Source of the DNA: an uncultured Christensenella sp.
GTDB taxonomy: Bacteria; Bacillota; Clostridia; Christensenellales; UBA3700
DNA: 64,000 bases
Direction: 5' to 3'
Assembly (NCBI GenBank): GCA_910583995.1
Contig: CAJTYW010000003.1
Coordinates: 1 to 64,000, forward strand
The notes below the pieces were generated by a model that saw only the letters and a program-made list of their open reading frames with translations, did no database searches and was not told where the DNA came from. Each line of letters opens with the position of its first letter. Position 1 is the first letter of the stretch. Made by a program: the position numbers and the translations under genes. This document shows, one piece after another, positions 44,258 to 55,600 of the stretch.

Positions 44258-45109
44258 TTAGAAGAATATAAAATCCCCAGGAGTGATAAATAAATAGCTT
44301 ATGATTGATAGTAAACCAATGATTATTGGTTGGTGCAGAATATATACTATTAAAGCTTTATTACCCCAAAAACTTATTGGTTTGTACCAACCATATTTGT
44401 CAAGAATAGGTAGCACTGATTTCTTTTCCCCATATACAAATCCGCCAACGCTTGCACCAAGTAAAACATAACCTAAGTTTGGTAGCATTGGGAAATAATC
44501 TGCAGATTTATAGGCCCCTAAATAATTTGCTATAAATCCTAAATCGGTATTTGAGTTATCGGGGGGATTTTTTGTGTAAACTTGAGTTACGATTATAATC
44601 ACCATACCTGCAATCAAACACACCATACTTATCAAGCGTTTGTTATCAAGACATACTTTTGCGATAATATGATAAATTAAAATTGAGAATGCTAGCATAT
44701 GCAGTACACCGAAAGTTATTGCCATATCAAACATAGAAGTTACGGCTGTAATGCCAAATGCTAAAAATAACGCTTCTATACCACGCTTTAAGTTGTTTCT
44801 TGATAAATTGCAAGATATTCCGCAAAGCAAGAAAAACAAACAGAATATTATAGGGTGGAAGATTTCTCTAAGCATTCCGTTTTCGTAGTTGATAGCTAAC
44901 TCTAATATCCCGTTATGAATTGGATTTGCAATTACCCAAGCATCGCCGAATATTTCCGCTATGTTAAACATAAAATGGTCCCAAATCATTAATATCACGC
45001 ATATACCGCGAATAAAGTCAAGTTCCCATATTCTGTCTTTCTTTTTTAGTGATTTTGATTTTAATGCGGGCAGTTTTAAAATACTTCTTTTATTTTCTTC
45101 TTTTTCCAT
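44258..45109 (-). CDS. DUF1624 (HGSNAT-like) integral membrane acyltransferase homologue
   Basis: From the ATG at 45109 the protein is 283 residues with about seven to eight hydrophobic helices. The conserved N-terminal helix starts I-W-E-L-D-F-I-R-G and contains W-D-H-F at the membrane surface, matching the DUF1624 family related to heparan-alpha-glucosaminide N-acetyltransferases; these may move acetyl groups across the membrane onto sugars. The acceptor is unknown. An in-frame TTG at 45130 would extend it by seven residues; the ATG is preferred. It overlaps the upstream small membrane-protein gene by 20 bases. Confidence 0.82.
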   Translation of the reverse strand: MEKEENKRSILKLPALKSKSLKKKDRIWELDFIRGICVILMIWDHFMFNIAEIFGDAWVIANPIHNGILELAINYENGMLREIFHPIIFCLFFLLCGISCNLSRNNLKRGIEALFLAFGITAVTSMFDMAITFGVLHMLAFSILIYHIIAKVCLDNKRLISMVCLIAGMVIIIVTQVYTKNPPDNSNTDLGFIANYLGAYKSADYFPMLPNLGYVLLGASVGGFVYGEKKSVLPILDKYGWYKPISFWGNKALIVYILHQPIIIGLLSIISYLFITPGDFIFF

Positions 45110-45710
45110 ATCTTTTGCCGTCCCTTTCAAAATCTTGTGGTTTTTCTCTTATATCAATTAACTTGAAGTCACCATTAGGATAGTCCCTAAACACTTTAAA
45201 ATGATTTTCATATTCGTGAATCAAAATAGTAGGGTTGTTCTTTGACCGATAAATTTTTGGTGGAACAAAGCCTTTTCTACTAATGTTTGGGTCATAATAT
45301 GGGTGACTTTTATGTGGCATACCGCCTTCATATTTTCTAAAATACTTTTCAGGATTTTTTTCATACATTTTTTGTCTTTTGCTAGCATCTTTTTTAGCTT
45401 GTAACTCTCGTTTTGCTTTATTACTCTCCGCAATCTGTTTGATAGGTTTAACAATCAAATTTCTAATTGAAATAATCAAACTTCCTGTAAGGGTTATTGC
45501 AAGCCCAATATAAAACAATATAGTATTGCTATTAAGAACTGCTAAATCTAGCCCCCCTGTAAGCATTAAAATGCCGCAAATCAACATATAAATTGCGGGA
45601 ATCCATAAACCAAAATACAAAAGCAAATATGCAACAATGTACAAGACAACCTTGACGATATGGTAAATCGCCTTGATAACCCACGCCAATATTGCCGTAA
45701 TTCCTAACAT
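45090..45710 (-). CDS. Small membrane protein with basic C-terminal domain, unknown function
   Basis: I do not recognise this 206-residue protein. The first half has about three hydrophobic helices (residues 1-85), and the second half is a highly charged cytoplasmic region ending in K-R-Y-G-K-R-R-K. The ATG at 45710 is chosen because GAAGGTG stands before it and because a strong promoter at 45739-45767 lies inside the longer frame that would begin at 45791. It is cotranscribed with the DUF1624 gene, which overlaps its end; a joint role at the membrane is likely but undefined. Confidence 0.65.
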   Translation of the reverse strand: MLGITAILAWVIKAIYHIVKVVLYIVAYLLLYFGLWIPAIYMLICGILMLTGGLDLAVLNSNTILFYIGLAITLTGSLIISIRNLIVKPIKQIAESNKAKRELQAKKDASKRQKMYEKNPEKYFRKYEGGMPHKSHPYYDPNISRKGFVPPKIYRSKNNPTILIHEYENHFKVFRDYPNGDFKLIDIREKPQDFERDGKRYGKRRK

Positions 45711-45738
45711 AAGCACCTTCGTAAATTTATTTGTCAAC

Positions 45739-45767
45739 ATTATATCACAAAATTCGCTATTTGTAAA
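45739..45767 (-). promoter_or_regulatory. Promoter of the membrane-protein/DUF1624 unit
   Basis: On the minus strand TTTACA (45767-45762), a 17-base spacer and TATAAT (45744-45739). It fixes the downstream start at 45710 as the likely one. Confidence 0.65.
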
Positions 45768-46517
45768 TGGTTTGTCTGCAATATAAAACAAATTGTAAGT
45801 GAATTAGGATATTGATATTTTGTTGATTATCATACAAAATTATTGTCTCAAACAAAATATTTAATATCATTTGTAGCGTAAAAATATGCTCTTGAATAAA
45901 ATTATACTACTAAAAAAGCGTTTTTTGGGTATTAAGAAACAGATATAAATAATGTGTTTTTAATCGTTATTATATTAAATTTTGAGATTTACATACAAAA
46001 AATAAAGTAGTTAAAATGGATTTTTTATATGCTTTTTTACATTAAAAATTGCAAATTATAGGCTATTTTTTGATTAAAAATGCTACAAAATAAACCGATT
46101 TTATTGAAAAAATATAAGGTTTTTTAACCAAAATCATAGATGTTTTTAAAAATAACTTAATACTATTAGTTATAAAAATAGTGCGAAAAATGGGGGGTTT
46201 TTAAGCTGAAATCTGGTGATTTTTTTATTGGATTTTTAATCGAAAAATGGGCGAAATTTTTGTGTTTTTTGAAGAAAAAATGAGAGATATTTTTGTCATT
46301 TTTCATAAGAAATTTTTTGTAAAATTTGATAAATTTTTATCATTCTTTTGCATTAAAAATTTGCTCTTTTTTGAGTATTTTGTCAAATTTAAAAAGTCGT
46401 TTTAGTAGGTCAAATTGCACTAAAAGTAGCGATATTTTGTATTATTAATACGCAAGTATAATAATAGAAAATAACTTGCTAACGTTAGATAGGTTATAGA
46501 AAGTAATAGGCTACCGC

Positions 46518-46546
46518 TTGTATAAAAAGAAAAGTGCAGGTAAAGT
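46518..46546 (+). promoter_or_regulatory. Candidate promoter of the giant-gene unit
   Basis: TTGTAT (46518-46523), a 17-base spacer and TAAAGT (46541-46546). The -10 match is only moderate, and other A/T-rich alternatives exist nearby. Confidence 0.35.
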
Positions 46547-46631
46547 GTATGTAAATTTAAGGGCGGAATTTTAAGAGTTAAGGTTGGTTTAAGGTTGTAT
46601 ATATATAATTTATTTAGTTAAAAAGACTATT

Positions 46632-46651
46632 ACGCAAGCGATTGCGTTTTT
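46632..46651 (+). promoter_or_regulatory. Hairpin plus T-run directly before the ribosome binding site
   Basis: ACGCAA (46632-46637) pairs with TTGCGT (46642-46647) around a GCGA loop of the GNRA type, followed by TTTT and then GGGAGGA (46652-46658). It resembles a short terminator placed just ahead of the Shine-Dalgarno site of the giant lipoprotein gene, so a control function is possible but unproven. Confidence 0.45.
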
Positions 46652-46661
46652 GGGAGGAATT

Positions 46662-49600
46662 ATGAGAAAAAAGAGATTTTTGTCTTGCTTGCTTGTCATA
46701 CTATTGCTAGCAGTTTTTTCTGTTACACTAGTGGCTTGTCAGGAAAGAGTTTCTCAAATAGTCACCCCTGATGCCGTAGCAACTAAAGATATGCCTGGTG
46801 TAGGCGAGTTGCTACTAATTATGCTAGAAGGTATGGGCAACAAGGAAGACTTTGTGAGTATGGATTTTGATTCTGTCATCAAGACTAATCTAAATACCAA
46901 AACGGACGAAAATGGAAAGCCGGTAGGTGACCCAATTTGGGACTATCGTAGATTCTATTTGAAAGGTAATTTCAAACCGGATTCAGGCGATTTGAAAGGC
47001 GACGTTGAGCTTGGCTTGGGCGTTATCGCAACTGATGAAAACGGTAATGAAAAACCAGATAAAAGCCAAAACTTTGAAATATTCTTAAAGAACGGTCGTT
47101 TTTACCTAAGAGCAGCTGGTACTTCTTTATATCTTGAAGATATCGATTTCAATTGGCTTATTGAGCAACTTAGAAAAATTGGTGGCTTGCAAAATTTGGT
47201 TGATACTATTATTGGATTGACTGGACTTGACCTTGGCGACGGCGCCTCTACAAAAGTTAACGATTTGATTGGTATCGTTGCAATGCTTATTTTCCAAGTT
47301 GACACAAAAGTTACTACATACAACAAAGACTCTAAAACTGGACACATTGCATTGAAATTCAATCCAGACCAATTGATTGACACTGTTGTTAAAGCAATTG
47401 GTAATACAAGTATTGATGGAATATTGGAAGGTGTTGGTATGAGATTAATGCTACCTGATGGGGAAGGTGGTATGAAACCTTACAGCCTTGATAATTTCTT
47501 AAAGACTTTGCATTTCCCTAACATCAATGTGTATGTTGAGGCAGATGTTGAAAATGGCAAGTTAGTTATGACTGACGAGAACAATGCAATTAATGGTTTG
47601 CAATTGCACGTTTACGACTATAAAACTGACTATTTCCAAATGAATACTGGCGTTATCTATGATAGCGAAAATGGTATTGAGATTTTGCCTAAAAATATTG
47701 AAGAGTTCAAACCATTTGGTTTGTTGAAATTCCAATTTGATACTAGTATTGAATTGGAGGCTAAAAAGGTCGATGTAGGTAAACTTGTTAACTTCTTTGC
47801 AGGTAGTACATTCTTGCCTGAAAACAGCTTAATAATAGATGCAGAAGCAAACATCACAATTAAGCTTGATGTTGATTTGCGTTTGAAAGAAGAAGAAAAC
47901 AGCTTGGATGACAAGAGTATCTTCTTGCTTGAGATTTTTGGCGATAACAAAGAAGAGCCAATGGCAGGCTTGTATTTGAGAAATAACAAAATTTACATAA
48001 ATCTTGACGATGCTATTAAAACTGAAAATGGCAATATCGATATCAAACCTGGTAATATCGTTGTTGATGGCGTGACAGTAACTAAATGGGTTTCTCACGC
48101 ATTGAGTTTGGCAACAGATGCTGTTGAACAACTAATGGATGAGTTTTTTGGTAAAAAATCTAAGTCAAGCGCAACAACATTTGCAGAGCCAGTTAGCGAC
48201 ATCCAATTTAAAGACGGATATAGTTTAGATGACTTTGTTTTGACAATCGGTCACAATGACGAAGGCGAAGCTTATGTCAGCAAAACTATGGGAACTATAT
48301 TGGATATTATTAGATATACAATTGGTTTTGAAGAATTTATAATTGTTAATGAAAATAATGACGGCAGAATTTATTTGAATATTAATAATAAATTCTTCCA
48401 CAAATTATGTTCTCAATTTAATATCAATGTTAAAGAATTGGCTGAAATGCAAGATTTTGGTGTGATTCAACTTGGTATTGACTTGGCAAAAGAGTCAGCA
48501 TTCTTCACACTAGATCTTGGTAAGGCTGTAGGTGCTGATAGCTCTCTTAACGCATCAATTGTGGTAAGCAATTTCCGTTATGGTTTTTCTGCTCGTGAAA
48601 TTTTGATGAAGAAAATCGAAAAAGCAACAGATGGCAGAGACTATATTGGTAATGTAAAAGATTTGATTTACAATGCAGTTGACGATTTGGACTTTGAGTT
48701 TGGTGCAAAATTGCATTTAGACAAAGGTGTATATAATGCAGCAAATATTTTGGGTATTGACACAAAACTTCCAAGTGTTAATATCACTGTTGACGACGCA
48801 TTTGATTTAGAATTGATTTTGAAAATCCAAGTTCAAATGGACGAAGTATTTGTAGGATATGAAAAAGACGAAAATGGTAATCGTACAGATATTGAAATAT
48901 ATGAAAAAGTAATATCACGTGCGTATATAAGTATAACTAATGTATCTAGCAACCCTATCTTCCCAGTTGCTGGTATGACAGTTCGCTTGTACTACTTAGA
49001 CGATAGATATGAACCAAACGGTGCATTGGGCATTATGCCAATCACAAGAGAAAATGATAAAGTTCACGGCACATTGTATGCCGATATGTCAGAATTTAAT
49101 ATGATTCAAATTGGTATTCCAAGTTTTGCAATCGGTATTGATTTGACAGATTTAATCTTTAGTATGTTGGGCGATTTAGATATTGACTTTAAAATTCCTG
49201 ATATATTGAATAAAGATAATAATAGTGGTGCAGACCAAGGTGCTACTCAAAGTTATAGTTCAAGCAATGGTATAAGAACAGTGAAGGGCGACGATTCTCA
49301 AGTAATCTATGCTTTGTTTAATACTGCTACTGCTGAACAAACTGATAGAATTTTGAAACTACAATTGACAAGTGCTTTGATTAAAGAATTGTTAAAAATA
49401 TTTGATTTAAACATTGGTTTTGAACTTCCTGAAATTAATATTGATGCTGAAATCAACAAAATAAACGGCATTACTTTGAGCATTAAAACTTGGGACCCTG
49501 CAACAGAAACCGAAGACAAGAAACTAATTTCTCTTGACTTAGGTGTTAATAAGTTTAGAATGGGTGTAAATGTTGACGTTAATGTTGATAAATTGCTTGA

Positions 49601-52600
49601 AGATATTCAAAAAGATTCAAATAAATTTGGTGTTTATATTAAAGTTGACGATTTGTCAGGTGGCGTTGATAAAGGATTTTTAAAGACAATCCTTGATGGT
49701 ATAATTTACAGAGCACTTGATGATGTTGACATTAAGTTTAATTTGGCTATCCACTTGGACCCAGGTACTTATAATATTAATAATATTTTAGGTATTAATA
49801 CAGGACTTCCAAGTATTCCTATAGAGTCAAGCGAAGGCTTTGATTTGAAATTTGAATTATCAATTCAATTGCAAAGCGCCATAGTACCTAAAACAGATAT
49901 TATGGGTAATATTATTGAAGGCGAATATGAGCAAATTATAAGCCGTGCAATGATTACTCTTCAAAATAAAGCTCAAAACCCAATTACTCCAAAGGGCAAT
50001 GGCGTTGTTAAATTGATGTATTTTGATGATAGATACGAAGGCAATGCAGAATTTTTGACAAGAGAAGGCTATCAAGGTTTGAAACCTTACAAGGCAGTAA
50101 AAACTGGTACAGATAGCGAAGGTAATGATGTTTATAGAATTGAAAAAACTCACGGAACATTATTGCTAAACTTGTCTACTTTCAATATTTTGAATTTTGA
50201 GTTACCTGATGTTGCATTAGACGTTGATTTGACTCAAATCATTGAACAAGTTATCGGTTCTATAAATTTGAGCGATGTTGCATTTAGCAATGATGCCGCA
50301 ACAGCAACAGAAAGTGCAGTTAAATCATTGATTGCTCAAATGGCAGATGGCGATAATGAAACTACAGAACAACCAGAAAAAGTAAGCTATATTAAAATTG
50401 CTTTGACAACTGAACTTATCGAACAAGTATTGAAAATGGTAGGTGCAAATTTAAGCTTTACATTGCCTGAAATTGATGGTGGCATAATTGTTGATGCTAC
50501 AGAAGGTATTTATGTTGATATCGCAACTCAAGACGGCAATAAAAATATTACTGCAAAAATTGGTATGAATAAGTTGCATTTAGGTACACACTTAGACGAC
50601 AGCGATATAATATTACCTGAAGATTTTGCAAGTAAGATTAAAAACTTTGGTAGTCCTGCAGATTTGACCTTAAATAATCTATTAAGTACTGTTATTTACA
50701 GAGCACTTGATGACGTAGACCTTTCATTCGGTTTAGCTTTCAATATAACAAAAGGTACTTATAATGTAGGTAAACTTTTGAGTATGTTCGGTCTTGATTT
50801 TGGTGACGAGCCAATCAATATCGATGTAAGTCAAGATTTCGTACTTGATTTGACAATGAGAATTCAAATCAGATGGAATGATTTTGTAGGCGAATATGCA
50901 AATGGTGAAAGTGGTATTACTCAAGCAAGAATTAGCTTGTATAATAAAACACCTAACATTCTATTCCCAACAGGTTCAGAAACAGAGCCAGTATTAGATG
51001 TTCACTACTTTGACGATAGAGGACCTAATAACAATACAATTCCGCCACTTGTTAATAACTTCTGGTATGGAATGAATGGTAAAAAGACTCACGGCTCATT
51101 GTTTGTTAACTTAAGCGGATTTGAGTTTGCTAAATTGAAATTACCTAGTATGGTAATTGATATGGATTTAACTAAAGTTGTTAAAGATTTAGTTGATAAC
51201 TTGAACTTGAGTGACGAGTCAATTATCTCTACAGCAGAAATGGAAAATATGATGACAACTTATGTTGCAAGTGCTTTTGCCGCTGCTGTTAATACAGAAG
51301 AAAATGTTACTGAAGACGAAGGCAATTATTTAAGAATTTACATTACAATGAGTTTCTTGAAAGATTTACTTGCAAGATTCGGTGTGGGTGTTGTTCTTCC
51401 TCCATTGTTTGATAGCTTGGAAGGTGACTTCACTATAAGCCAAATTAATGGTATTAGATTGTTTGCAAAAGTAACAGGAACTCCTGAAGAAGGAACTGAA
51501 GGAAATGAGATATCATTAGATTTGTCAATTAAACATATACGCCTTGGTAAGGAAACAACAATCAACTTACCTGGTAGCTATAACATTTATGGTACAGAAT
51601 TAGTATCTGACCTAGGCTCAGTAATTTATCGTATTTTAGACGATACAGATATTGAAATTAAGCTTACAGCAGATGTACCGGCAGGTAAATATAATCTTGC
51701 TCCATTGCTAAGTCTTGCAGGTATTAAGATTGACGAATTGTTTATGGAATTTACAGAAAGCTTCAATCTTGACTTGGCATTAAAGATTCAGCTACAAATG
51801 GAAACTGTACAAAAAACAGATAAGTACGGCAATAAGATTGACGGCACAGAAACTGTTCTTGCAAGAGCATTAATTGAAATTGTAAGTGGTACAGATAACA
51901 AGATATTAGGCTTTAAAGCAAATCAAACTGTTGCAAAAGTATATTACTTTGACGATAGATTTGAAGAGAATATGAATAAGCCTAACTTGAAGTTGAAACC
52001 TTACAGCTATGATGATACTAATGGTCAAACAAAATCACACGGTACATTGTTTGCCGATTTCAGTGGATTGAAGATTGCAAATATAGCAATTCCACCAATC
52101 AATATGGATATTGATTTGACAACTGTTATCCAAAGCGTAGCTGCAAGCTTATCAGATAGTATCAATTTGGGTACTGCTACAGCATCAGAAACATTTATGA
52201 CACGCACTTTAGCAGCTATAGCAGATAATGACAATTCTATTCCTGGTACTCCTGCATTAGGTAACTATATTAAAGTTAACATTGCTACAGGTTTGATTAA
52301 TGAAATTTTGGCAATGCTAGATGTTAATATTGGCTTTGAATTACCTGAATTTAATGTTGATATCGCAGCAGATGCAGACAAGGGTATTGCAATTGTATTG
52401 AACCTTGATACTAAAGACTTTAATGTTGATGGTGATGTTACAAATCATATTAATGCTATGTTGTCATTCCCACAACTACACTTAGGTATTAATAATACAG
52501 TTGATATTCCACAAGATTTCTTAAGTGATTACTATAGCACAGACTTTAGTAACTTAGTACAAAAATTATTGAGATATGGCGAATTAAAAGCAAAAGTAAA

Positions 52601-55600
52601 TATCAGTGCAAACAGCTCAACAATCAATGTTCAAAGACTTTTGAATAACATTTTGGCAGCAAGCGGTATGACAATCACTTTGCCTATCAATGTTGATTTG
52701 AATGACTTTGCAAACGAGTTAGATTTGACTATTAAATGGGCATTTGATTATGCAAATCCTACAAATACTTTGCTTGAAGTTAAACTTGAGTGCGACGGCA
52801 ATACTTCACTTGGTATATATTTGAAGAACGGCAATGTTTATGTAGACTTAAGCGGTTTAGGTTTGCCTAAGTTCGTACTTGAAAACTCAGGACTTGCAGA
52901 GTTAATTACTAACTTAGTTGGTAAGTCTTTAGATGGTATTTTGGGCGGACTTGTAAACTCTGGAACAAGCGGTTTACAAGGTGCAGTTGCTACAGCAAAT
53001 AATATGTCAGTTGCTGATATGAACTCACAATTGTTTGCAATGGCTCTTGATGGTGATATTGAAGCTGAAGAAGATAAACCATTTGAAATTATGGATTATG
53101 TATCTCTTCTTTTGAAAGGCTTGAGTATGAGCGATGGTGTGTTCAATATCAACATAACAGAAGAAATGATGAGAACTCTTTTGAAAGAGCTTTCTATAAA
53201 CATCGCAGAAGATATTTCAGTTAATGGTAGTTTGGACTTGTTTAAAGGTAATATGGTGCTTGACATTACATTTGACCAAATTAGAGTTGCTATGGACTTC
53301 AGCGTTGTTAATATCGGTGGCGAAAATAATATTCAAATTAACGAAGGCGGCGGTTACGAAGTATTGAATATGGGTAGTGCAAACTTGTTTGTTAACTCAT
53401 TGTTCAATGCACTAGACCCTGGTATTTGGATTGATATTATAAGCAAAAACTATGCAATTACCGATACTAACTTTAGATATACAAAAATTACAATGGAAAA
53501 AGTTCCAATGGAAGGTATGTCACTAAACTATACTAATGGTGGTTGGGCAAACGGCGGAAGCATATTGATAAAGATATTACGTATGGACGGTGGCGGTAAA
53601 TATTGGGACACTGTAAATGGTGTACCTGCACTTTATGTCATTTTGGATATTAATGCTAAGAAAATTAATATCAGAGGTACAACAGAGTTGTTGCCAATCG
53701 ATGTGTTCTCACTACACGCCGACCAAATGGTAAATATCTACATTGACTTTGATATTAAGAAAATACTTTCCGATTTGATTGGACCTATTATCACTCAAAT
53801 TAAAGATGCTGGAACTTCTACAACAGCTGACAATAATGTAGCTACAACAGGTATAGAAGATGTATTTAAGGGGTTCTCAATTGATAGCTTACTAAGAGGC
53901 ATAAACATTAAGATTTATGGTGTAAGAAATATTAAGATTAATGTAGAATTAAATCATAATATGGTAAATGATTTAGTGCCAAACTTAATTAACAGCTTTA
54001 ATGGTATGAAAATTGAGTTACAACCTGGTAAAAATTCTACTGTAATTAGCGGTCTAAATTATACTAATGGTCGAGGCACAAACTTCTTAGACAATTTGTA
54101 TAATAACTTAGTTTTACCAGTTGTTAAAGTTGCCGTTGAAGACGCAGGATTTGGTGGTGCTTGGACAATGGTTAAAGGCTTGGTTGATGATTATGTTAAA
54201 GATAATCTACTAAACCTAGTATCTCGTTTGTTACCAATGCCACAATTTACAGAACTTAATGCAAATGTTTATATCGTAAATGGTATGCTTGACAATATTC
54301 AAGTTATCGGATATGACAATAACAGCAGCAGTGGCAATGATAAAAACAGATTAGAGTTAAGAATCTTTAATGATATGTCACAACAAGCATTCTTCGGTTA
54401 TATGGACGCACTTGATTTGAATAATGCACGATTCCAATCTCCATATATTCACTTTGATAGTAGCGTAGACAGTGCGGTTAACTTTGCAAATAAGTTTGAA
54501 CAAAATGCTTATGCTGCTCAAAAGTTAAAGATGTACTATAATGCAGTATTAGGTGGTGATAATTGGCCATTTATAGTTGATGCTGCAACTGTTAACTGGG
54601 AAATCACTTACTATAATAGCGAAGACTTTGATTTGGATAACAATCTTCCTTCAGGTGATATGAGATTTACAATAAGCAATATGAATGCTTTCAAAGAATA
54701 TGGTGGAGCTTGGAGAAGTGGTTATTACAAAGCAACAGGTACAGCAATTGTAGGTACTAAAACTTACTCAACTACTGTAAGAGTGGTAATTGAAGATAAT
54801 ACAAGCTTTATTAAACATAAGGATACAACTGTTGATAAAATTGAAGTAAGAAGTGGTCGTGGTCTTCCTGATACAATTACTTTGACAAATAAGACATTGA
54901 ATAGGTCAATCAACATTAGAAATGTTGCAGGTGCAATGAATAAATTCACATTGATTGATGCAGGGCAACTTGGTATTTATGACCATACTCGTAATGCTAA
55001 AGCAAATATTAAACTTTCAGATGGTACTTACCAGGAATTACCAGTTGAAGTTCATTGGCACGATGCTGACTTATCATTGGTTGAAACAAAAGCAATTGAA
55101 ATAAGCATATTTGACTTTATGGATTTCTACAACAACTATTATACAGCAGAAAAAATGCTTGTATTAACAAGTGACCAAAGAAGAATTTATCAAGATGTTG
55201 AAAGTATATCAATTACTAGTGGTAGAAAACAATTGTTCAACATTGATAGTGCTACTGGTAATATTACAAGCCTTGCTAACTTGACTGAATGGGAAAATGA
55301 AGATGGTTTTGAAACAGAGCTTACAATTAAATTGAAAAATACTCATCAAAACCAAAAAACTCTAACAAGAAAAGTTATTGTTAAACCTAGAATTGTTGAT
55401 TACGTAAGATTTGATAGTAGAAATACAATAATTATGGATACTGTTCAAAATGAATCTGACTTACCTAAACAAGTTAGAGTATACTTCAAGAATGGTGATA
55501 GCGGAGTTTACAGCATTGACTATAACAGCTGGGATTTCTCAAAGATTACTTCTTCAAGTACTGCAAGAGCTATTGATTGGGATAAAGGCGGAGTTTATGA

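Larger units (their letters stand above)
45768..46661. other. Long non-coding leader region before the giant genes
   Basis: About 890 bases with no reading frame of useful length. It is extremely rich in T and A tracts, which may curve the DNA. A candidate promoter lies at 46518 and a hairpin at 46632-46647 just before the ribosome binding site. I recognise no RNA family here. Confidence 0.5.

Noticed and set aside
45711..45791. Longer start at 45791 for the small membrane protein
   Set aside because: A TTTACA-17-TATAAT promoter lies within this part, and a good ribosome binding site stands before the ATG at 45710.
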